A stretch of DNA of 64,000 nt, from contig JAXLTY010000002.1 in the NCBI GenBank assembly GCA_046329815.1, positions 620,001 through 684,000 on the forward strand, read 5' to 3'. The stretch is from JADJSS01 sp046329815. Lineage in GTDB: Bacteria > Bacteroidota > Bacteroidia > Chitinophagales > JADIYW01. The notes below the pieces were generated by a model. It did no database searches. It had not been told where the DNA came from and was given only the letters and a program-made list of their open reading frames with translations. Below, piece after piece: positions 59,590 through 64,000 of the stretch (its first letter is position 1; each line of letters opens with the position of its first letter). Made by a program: the position numbers and the translations under genes.

Positions 59590-60567
59590 TTATTCAAACA
59601 ACGTTGAAATAAATGCTTCACGGTTAAAGACTTGCAATTGTTCCATTTTTTCGCCTAAACCAATATATTTGATTGGAATTTTAAATTCATCAGCAATACT
59701 TAAAATAACACCACCTTTTGCTGTGCCATCTAATTTAGTTAAAGCCAAAGCTGTTACTTGCGTTGCTGCTGAAAACTGTTTGGCTTGTTCCATGGCGTTT
59801 TGTCCTGTTGAAGCATCTAAAACCAATAATACTTCATGCGGTGCATCCGGAATGACTTTGCTCATCACCTTTTTTATCTTGGATAATTCGTCCATCAAAC
59901 CTTGTTTGTTATGCAAACGACCTGCCGTATCTAAAATAATGATATCGACATTTTTCGCAACACCGGACTGCACGGAATCAAACGCCACAGCTGCCGGATC
60001 GGAACCCATGGATTGTTTAACGATTTGTACACCAACTCGCTCGCTCCAAATCGTTAATTGGTCAACAGCCGCTGCTCTGAACGTATCGCCAGCACCAAGC
60101 AACACTTCTTTTCCTGCTTTTTTAAACTGATATGCCAGTTTGCCAATAGTTGTTGTTTTGCCAACACCATTCACACCTACAACCATAATTACATACGGTT
60201 TTTTGTCCGCTTGCGGAACAAAACTTTGAAGGTCTTTAGTATTATTTTCTGCAAGAATTTGTGCAATTTCTTCTTTAAGTATGCTATTTAATTCGTTTGT
60301 ATTGAGATATTTATCTTTTGCTACACGTGCTTCTAAACGGTCAATAATTTTGATAGTTGTTGAAAGTCCAACATCTGATGAAATCAGGATTTCTTCCAAT
60401 TCATCTAAAAAAGAAATATCAACGGTAGATTTTCCGGCAACTGCTTTTGATATTTTGGAAAAGAAACCTTGCTTGGTTTTTTCCAGACCTTCATTGAGTT
60501 GTTTTTCCTCTACAACAATTTCTTCCTGTGATTTAGATTTGCCAAATATTTTATCGAAAATGCCCAT
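59590..60567 (-). CDS. ftsY: Signal recognition particle receptor
   Basis: Docks SRP-ribosome complexes at the membrane; SRP-type GTPase. In 325 residues: short N-domain, then G1 VVGVNGVGKTTTIGKLA near 127, DTFRAAAVDQL near 160, DTAGRLHNK near 213 and TKLDGTAKGGV near 275, ending GLGEKMEQLQVFNREAF. The long acidic A domain of E. coli is absent, as usual in this phylum. Separated from the ribosomal genes by a terminator. Confidence 0.95.
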   Translation of the reverse strand: MGIFDKIFGKSKSQEEIVVEEKQLNEGLEKTKQGFFSKISKAVAGKSTVDISFLDELEEILISSDVGLSTTIKIIDRLEARVAKDKYLNTNELNSILKEEIAQILAENNTKDLQSFVPQADKKPYVIMVVGVNGVGKTTTIGKLAYQFKKAGKEVLLGAGDTFRAAAVDQLTIWSERVGVQIVKQSMGSDPAAVAFDSVQSGVAKNVDIIILDTAGRLHNKQGLMDELSKIKKVMSKVIPDAPHEVLLVLDASTGQNAMEQAKQFSAATQVTALALTKLDGTAKGGVILSIADEFKIPIKYIGLGEKMEQLQVFNREAFISTLFE

Positions 60568-60600
60568 TTTTATAGTTCTTGAAAGTTAAAATTAAACAAA

Positions 60601-60630
60601 AATAGCTTCTCATAAAAACGAGAAGCTATT
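60601..60630 (-). terminator. Intrinsic terminator of the rpmB-rpmG-DUF4295 operon
   Basis: Perfect 11-bp stem AATAGCTTCTC/GAGAAGCTATT with an 8-nt loop, followed on the minus strand by TTTTGTTTAA. Confidence 0.9.
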
Positions 60631-60648
60631 TAATATTTTTACTGAAAA

Positions 60649-60819
60649 TTACAGATTTTTAAGCGTGTCTTGTAGTAAATCTTTGTGAACAACTTTCTCT
60701 CTGAAAGTGTACGCACCAGATTTTGTTGATTTTACCGCTTTAATGATTTTCACCATATTTTTAGATTCACCAACATTTTTACCTCTGTCAACTTTCGCGT
60801 TTTTGGATACTTTAGCCAT
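60649..60819 (-). CDS. DUF4295 small basic protein
   Basis: A 56-residue basic protein: MAKVSKNAKVDRGKNVGES, KNMVKIIKAVKS, then GAYTFREKVVHKDLLQD. This is the DUF4295 pattern, which follows rpmG throughout Bacteroidota and may be a ribosome-associated protein specific to the phylum (inference). 6 nt downstream of rpmG. Confidence 0.88.
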   Translation of the reverse strand: MAKVSKNAKVDRGKNVGESKNMVKIIKAVKSTKSGAYTFREKVVHKDLLQDTLKNL

Positions 60820-60825
60820 TGTTTG

Positions 60826-61011
60826 TTATTTTATTTCTTTATGAACTGTTACTTTTTTCATGATCGGATTGAATTTTTTCAATTCGATTCTTTCAGGTGT
60901 GTTTTTTCTGTTTTTAGTAGTAATGTAACGAGAGATACCACCTAAACCTGAAGTTTTATGTTCTGTACATTCTAATATTACCTGAATTCTGTTGCCTTTC
61001 TTCTTTGCCAT
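60826..61011 (-). CDS. rpmG: 50S ribosomal protein L33
   Basis: Large-subunit protein. A 61-residue protein with the L33 pattern: KKKGNRIQVILECTEHKTSG, SRYITTKNRKNTPERIELKKFNP and the KKVTVHKEIK end. It has only one Cys (in ECTE), so it is the zinc-free form. 12 nt downstream of rpmB. Confidence 0.96.
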   Translation of the reverse strand: MAKKKGNRIQVILECTEHKTSGLGGISRYITTKNRKNTPERIELKKFNPIMKKVTVHKEIK

Positions 61012-61023
61012 GATGCCTGATTT

Positions 61024-61269
61024 TTAGAAACCTAATTGAATTTCGCCATTTTTTTCCAATTCTTTCAAATAAGAATAAATGCCTTTTTTGTTAATTGTAC
61101 GAATTGCTGATGTTGATACTTTCAAATCAATCCATCTGTCCAATTCAGGGATAAAAAACGATTTTTTTTGTAAATTCGGATAGAATTTTCTTTTAGTTTT
61201 AATGTTTGAGTGAGAAACACTGTTTCCTGTCATTGGACCTTTTCCTGATAAATCGCAAAACCTTGCCAT
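61024..61269 (-). CDS. rpmB: 50S ribosomal protein L28
   Basis: Large-subunit protein. An 81-residue protein: MARFCDLSGKGPMTGNSVSHS, then NIKTKRKFYPNLQKK, RWIDLKVSTSAIRTINKKGI. ATG 61269 chosen; an upstream in-frame start adds eight residues inside the leader. First gene of the operon, with a promoter box 21 nt upstream. Confidence 0.96.
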   Translation of the reverse strand: MARFCDLSGKGPMTGNSVSHSNIKTKRKFYPNLQKKSFFIPELDRWIDLKVSTSAIRTINKKGIYSYLKELEKNGEIQLGF

Positions 61270-61290
61270 AATTTTTTCTTTTAAGAGGTG

Positions 61291-61298
61291 CAAAAATA
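61291..61298 (-). promoter_or_regulatory. -7 promoter element for rpmB-rpmG-DUF4295
   Basis: TATTTTTG followed by CACC, predicting a leader of about 15-20 nt. It lies between rpmB and the tRNA gene. Confidence 0.55.
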
Positions 61299-61364
61299 CG
61301 GAATTTTTCTATTTTCTCCAAATTCCTTACACACAATTGTTAATTACTGAAATTCAAAAATTAG

Positions 61365-61438
61365 TGAACCTGAAGGGAGTCGAACCCCTAACCTTCGCAT
61401 CCGTAGTGCGATGCTCTATCCAGTTAAGCTACAGGTCC
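61365..61438 (-). tRNA. tRNA-Arg(ACG)
   Basis: A 74-nt cloverleaf: acceptor GGACCTG/CAGGTTC with one G-U pair, D-arm with TAGCTTAACTGGATAGAGCA, anticodon stem TCGCA/TGCGA around loop CTACGGA (anticodon ACG, reading CGN codons after inosine editing), T-arm with GGTTCGACTCC, discriminator A. The 3' CCA is not encoded (the next bases are CTA). Confidence 0.95.
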
Positions 61439-61480
61439 AGCTAAATTTGATAAATTTCGGAGTGCAAAGATAGTAATTAA

Positions 61481-61512
61481 TTTGCGAATTTGAAAATTTG
61501 TGAATTTGAAAA
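61481..61512. repeat. Two 16-bp direct repeats TTTGYGAATTTGAAAA
   Basis: TTTGCGAATTTGAAAA and TTTGTGAATTTGAAAA, adjacent and differing at one base, in the gap between lolD and tRNA-Arg. A short slippage-type spacer with no gene. Confidence 0.7.
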
Positions 61513-61525
61513 TGTTATCAGATGT

Positions 61526-62182
61526 TTAATAATTAACAATCAAACCATCTTTCATAGAGAATTTTTTGTCAGCGCGCGCTGCTAAGTGTTCGTTATGTGT
61601 AACAATCACAAAAGTTTGGTTAAATTCTTTTTTCAAATCAAAAAATAATTGATGCAATTCTTCGCTACGTTCAGTATCTAAATTTCCGGTTGGTTCGTCT
61701 GCTAAAATCACCAATGGTTTGTTCATCAGCGCACGCGCTACAGATACGCGCTGCTGCTCGCCGCCGGAAAGCTCGCCTGGTTTGTGATGCATTCTGTCTT
61801 TTAAACCTAAAAAATCCAGTAATTCCTGTGCACGTTTTTGTGTTTCCGACTCATTCTTTTTAGCGATATAAGCAGGAATACATACATTTTCTATCGCATT
61901 AAATTCAGGTAATAAATGATGAAACTGAAAAACAAATCCTAAATTTTCGTTCCTGAATTTAGACAAACCTGAATCTTTTAAATTAGAAATATCTTGTCCG
62001 TTGATACTCACAAAACCGCTGTCAGCTTTATCTAAAGTTCCGATTATATGTAAAAGCGTAGATTTTCCGGCACCAGACGGACCGACAATACATACCAACT
62101 CACCTTTTGAAATTTCCAGTGAAACACCTTTTACTACCTGCAGTTTATCGTAAGATTTTGTGATGTTTTGGCAAATTATCAT
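61526..62182 (-). CDS. lolD: Lipoprotein-releasing ABC transporter ATPase (LolD-like)
   Basis: ATPase for lipoprotein sorting or MacB-type export. A 218-residue protein with Walker A GPSGAGKSTLLH near residue 34, LGFVFQFHHLLPEF near 80 (Q-loop, LolD/MacB-like), signature LSGGEQQRVSVARAL near 138, Walker B LADEPTGNLD near 159 and switch His in VTHNEH near 193. The permease (LolC/E) is not adjacent. A hexamer repeat fills its 5' leader. Confidence 0.87.
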   Translation of the reverse strand: MIICQNITKSYDKLQVVKGVSLEISKGELVCIVGPSGAGKSTLLHIIGTLDKADSGFVSINGQDISNLKDSGLSKFRNENLGFVFQFHHLLPEFNAIENVCIPAYIAKKNESETQKRAQELLDFLGLKDRMHHKPGELSGGEQQRVSVARALMNKPLVILADEPTGNLDTERSEELHQLFFDLKKEFNQTFVIVTHNEHLAARADKKFSMKDGLIVNY

Positions 62183-62186
62183 AAAA

Positions 62187-62216
62187 GTGAAAGTGAAAGT
62201 GAAAGTGATTGTGAAA
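62187..62216. repeat. GTGAAA hexamer repeat (5 units) before lolD
   Basis: GTGAAA x3, GTGATT, GTGAAA on the plus strand, 4 nt upstream of the lolD start. Copy-number change would alter the leader length but not the protein. Confidence 0.75.
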
Positions 62217-62239
62217 GTTCATCGGACAAAAGTGAGTAA

Positions 62240-63313
62240 TTAATTTTTACCTGGACGAAGGCAATACACTTTTGCGCGTGGATTAATTTCAGATTTTATA
62301 ACTTCCAATGAGGCATCAACATCTTTTTCATCAACTTCTATGGTTACTTTATATCTGCCATTTTCATTAATAATCCTGGTTTTATAATTTTGCTCTTCAA
62401 TGTTCTTTTTCAAACTGTTAGCTGCATTTTTATCTACAAAAGCGCTTACAAATATCAATGCTTTATAGTTTTTTTTTGTGCCGGTTTGTGCTATTTTTTT
62501 GGGTACCACAACTTCTTTAACAACAGGTTGTACTTCTTTTACAGACTCTGCTGATTCTTCATTTTTTGCGATGGCTGTCGGAAATACTTCACCACCAACT
62601 TCTACATATTTAGGAATTTCTTTATTTATTTTCTCTTTTTTCACCGGCTGTAAATCGCCTGAAAATTCTGTTGTTCCGATTGAAGAAACAGGAAAAACAG
62701 AAGAGAAACTAGTTGATAAAGTATTGCTTTTATTAATATTCAGAATGATTGTTGAACTAAAAAACAGAAGCGCTACTATTGCTGCAATTGCATAATATGC
62801 TTTCGTTTTTTTAGCTTGCGGCGAAACAGCATCTTGCATCAATTCAGGATGCAAAACACGCTGATATTGTTCTTTAATTTCTTCTTCTATATCTTTTAGA
62901 CGATGAATCGGTTCAATTGATAATTCAGTTAAACCAAAGCTATTCAACAAGAAATTCTTATTGGGCAATGGCTGAAATTGCACTCGTTTTTCTTCATCAA
63001 AATAGATCTTGCCAATTTCTTTTAAGATCAGACTATTGTTTGTTTCCAGTGTTTGCTGACATTCTTTCGCAAACGCAACCACTTTTTCTTCTGCTTCCTG
63101 ATAGGAAATTGCAAATCGCTGCATAATAGCATGACACAATAAACCATCATTATTCAGTAACGACTTGTTAAATGCCAATACTTTTGTCGGCGGCACTACT
63201 TTATTTTCAAACAAACGTATTTCAGCAGGCCGATAATTGGCAATAATTGCACCAAAACCAGGAATAATTACGCAATTGTTTGTTAATAATAATTGTTGGA
63301 TGGTTTCTATCAT
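62240..63313 (-). CDS. HU-CCDC81 / SPOR domain protein
   Basis: A 357-residue protein. Residues 1-60 (IETIQQLLLTNNCVIIPGFGAIIANYRPAE) and 61-120 (LLNNDGLLCHAIMQRFAISYQEAEEKV) are the paired HU-CCDC81 bacterial domains; a membrane segment lies near 173-193 (AYYAIAAIVALLFFSSTIIL); then a linker and a C-terminal SPOR domain (KALIFVSAFVDKNAANSLKKNIEEQNYKTRIINENGRYKVTI). The SPOR end should bind denuded peptidoglycan at division sites, the HU-like part stays in the cytoplasm. A TATTTTTG box is 7 nt before the ATG. Confidence 0.82.
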   Translation of the reverse strand: MIETIQQLLLTNNCVIIPGFGAIIANYRPAEIRLFENKVVPPTKVLAFNKSLLNNDGLLCHAIMQRFAISYQEAEEKVVAFAKECQQTLETNNSLILKEIGKIYFDEEKRVQFQPLPNKNFLLNSFGLTELSIEPIHRLKDIEEEIKEQYQRVLHPELMQDAVSPQAKKTKAYYAIAAIVALLFFSSTIILNINKSNTLSTSFSSVFPVSSIGTTEFSGDLQPVKKEKINKEIPKYVEVGGEVFPTAIAKNEESAESVKEVQPVVKEVVVPKKIAQTGTKKNYKALIFVSAFVDKNAANSLKKNIEEQNYKTRIINENGRYKVTIEVDEKDVDASLEVIKSEINPRAKVYCLRPGKN

Positions 63314-63371
63314 GGAAAAACAAAAATAAAAAAAATTAGTAACAAAAGTTAATAAAATTTCTCATTTCGAT

Positions 63372-64000
63372 TTACTGAATGATAATTTTAGAAAAATAAT
63401 TTCCTTTTTCCGTATTCACTTGTAATTGATACATGCCTTTCGGCAAATTGGAATAATCTAAAGAAATACGTTGCTGATTATTAATCGTTTTGGAATCAAT
63501 TATTTTTCCTGTCAAATCAAATAAATTAAGTGTTGCCTGCTGATAATTTTCTTCCATTTCCATAGTAAATAAACCATTCGATGGATTTGGAAACAACTGT
63601 GCTTTTATAGAATTACCAGTACGAATGCCGGTAACTATATTTAAAGCACTGCAAGAAATTATTTTGTTTTGCGCCGTATCTATATTTACCAAATTTGCTG
63701 CTGCATTATTATAAAATGTTGTAATTGCATCACAGTCTCTTTTCAGCCAAAAATCTAACCAAGGTTTCAACAGCATTAGAACACGTGCCTGCTGAACTGT
63801 TCGCTGTATATAGTTTTTATCTGTACATACTAATTCGCCTAATTCACAAGGCGTTTCATTTGGGTCGCCAAACTGGCAATGTGAGCCGCCAATAATATTT
63901 GCGAAGAATTTGTATTCTGACGCTAAATTATTGTACATCTTTTTACTGTTTGTATTGGCTGGTGCGATACAATCTTTTGTTCCTGTAAAAATTAAAGCCG
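63372..64000 (-). CDS. T9SS-sorted alpha/beta hydrolase, 5' end beyond window
   Basis: Partial gene: the frame is open to the window edge, reading ALIFTGTKDCIAPANTNSKK before MYNN, so the 5' part (signal peptide and nucleophile) is missing. GTKDCIAP holds the acid Asp and GGSHCQFGDP the catalytic His of a dienelactone-hydrolase/PHB-depolymerase-like enzyme. The last ~75 residues are a type IX secretion C-terminal sorting domain (LFPNPSNGLFTMEM, LFDLTGKII, LPKGMYQLQV). Exported to the surface or medium; substrate unknown. Confidence 0.8.
   Translation of the reverse strand, partial: ALIFTGTKDCIAPANTNSKKMYNNLASEYKFFANIIGGSHCQFGDPNETPCELGELVCTDKNYIQRTVQQARVLMLLKPWLDFWLKRDCDAITTFYNNAAANLVNIDTAQNKIISCSALNIVTGIRTGNSIKAQLFPNPSNGLFTMEMEENYQQATLNLFDLTGKIIDSKTINNQQRISLDYSNLPKGMYQLQVNTEKGNYFSKIIIQ

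Overview
The window comes from an AT-rich (about one third G+C) member of the Bacteroidota. Evidence: TAnnTTTG-type -7 promoter elements and almost no Shine-Dalgarno sequences; a type IX secretion sorting domain at the right edge; futalosine-pathway menaquinone genes (mqnB, mqnD); a bacillithiol gene (bshC); the ftsX-DUF3098-uppP-truB-ribF gene order; HU-CCDC81/SPOR, DUF3098, DUF4295 and CcmD family proteins; and an RF2 gene with the conserved +1 frameshift. A Chitinophagales- or Sphingobacteriales-like lineage is a guess. No prophage, insertion sequence or CRISPR array is visible; this is core chromosome with a few accessory patches.

Layout. 1-5.7 kb: an ALDH7-type aldehyde dehydrogenase, a lipoprotein, three tandem paralogous outer-membrane-barrel proteins and a thiolase. 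5.8-11 kb: an ABC1/UbiB kinase with a TetR-like C-terminal-domain protein, a polyprenyl synthase and a two-gene ABC exporter. 11-16.7 kb: a DUF4377/META protein, glutamate dehydrogenase, CcmD-like peptide, a PLP cysteine/cystathionine synthase, DinB-like protein, futalosine hydrolase, QueD and an acetyltransferase. 16.7-22.2 kb: two paralogous zinc-ribbon membrane proteins around a DUF1697 gene, then the ftsX-to-ribF operon. 22.2-25 kb: a transglutaminase-like protein and an M4-type metallopeptidase paired with an emfourin-like inhibitor, preceded by three ACCGTT repeats exactly 20 bp apart. 25-27.8 kb: holA, a lipoprotein hydrolase and another lipoprotein.

27.8-32.5 kb is the most unusual part: an rtcB RNA-ligase gene, a frameshifted small membrane-protein gene, a BCS1-like AAA ATPase and a HEAT-repeat protein, all on the minus strand. 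Two compact promoter-to-terminator units without normal genes lie here: a candidate RNA after rtcB, and a 30-residue leader ORF with terminator in front of the ATPase. 32.5-40.6 kb: rluA, lipB, a phosphosugar isomerase, yraN, a 1249-residue TraB/GumN protein and prfB. 40.6-43.9 kb: four overlapping plus-strand genes. 43.9-47.4 kb: three hydrolases. 47.4-52.8 kb: sulfotransferase, WecG-type glycosyltransferase, Lrp regulator and two membrane sugar-transfer proteins. 52.8-64 kb: mqnD, DUF922 protein, bshC (with a 5 x 7-bp tandem repeat inside the coding sequence), rimO, an ORF6N protein, ftsY, DUF4295-rpmG-rpmB, tRNA-Arg(ACG), lolD, an HU/SPOR envelope protein and a truncated T9SS-exported hydrolase.

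A recurring feature is a TAnnTTTG-like box only 3-5 nt before the start codon (mqnB, queD, prfB, rluA, mqnD, a transglutaminase and a cysteine synthase-like gene), which predicts leaderless or nearly leaderless mRNAs. All functional calls rest on motif and family recognition by eye; no database search was run.
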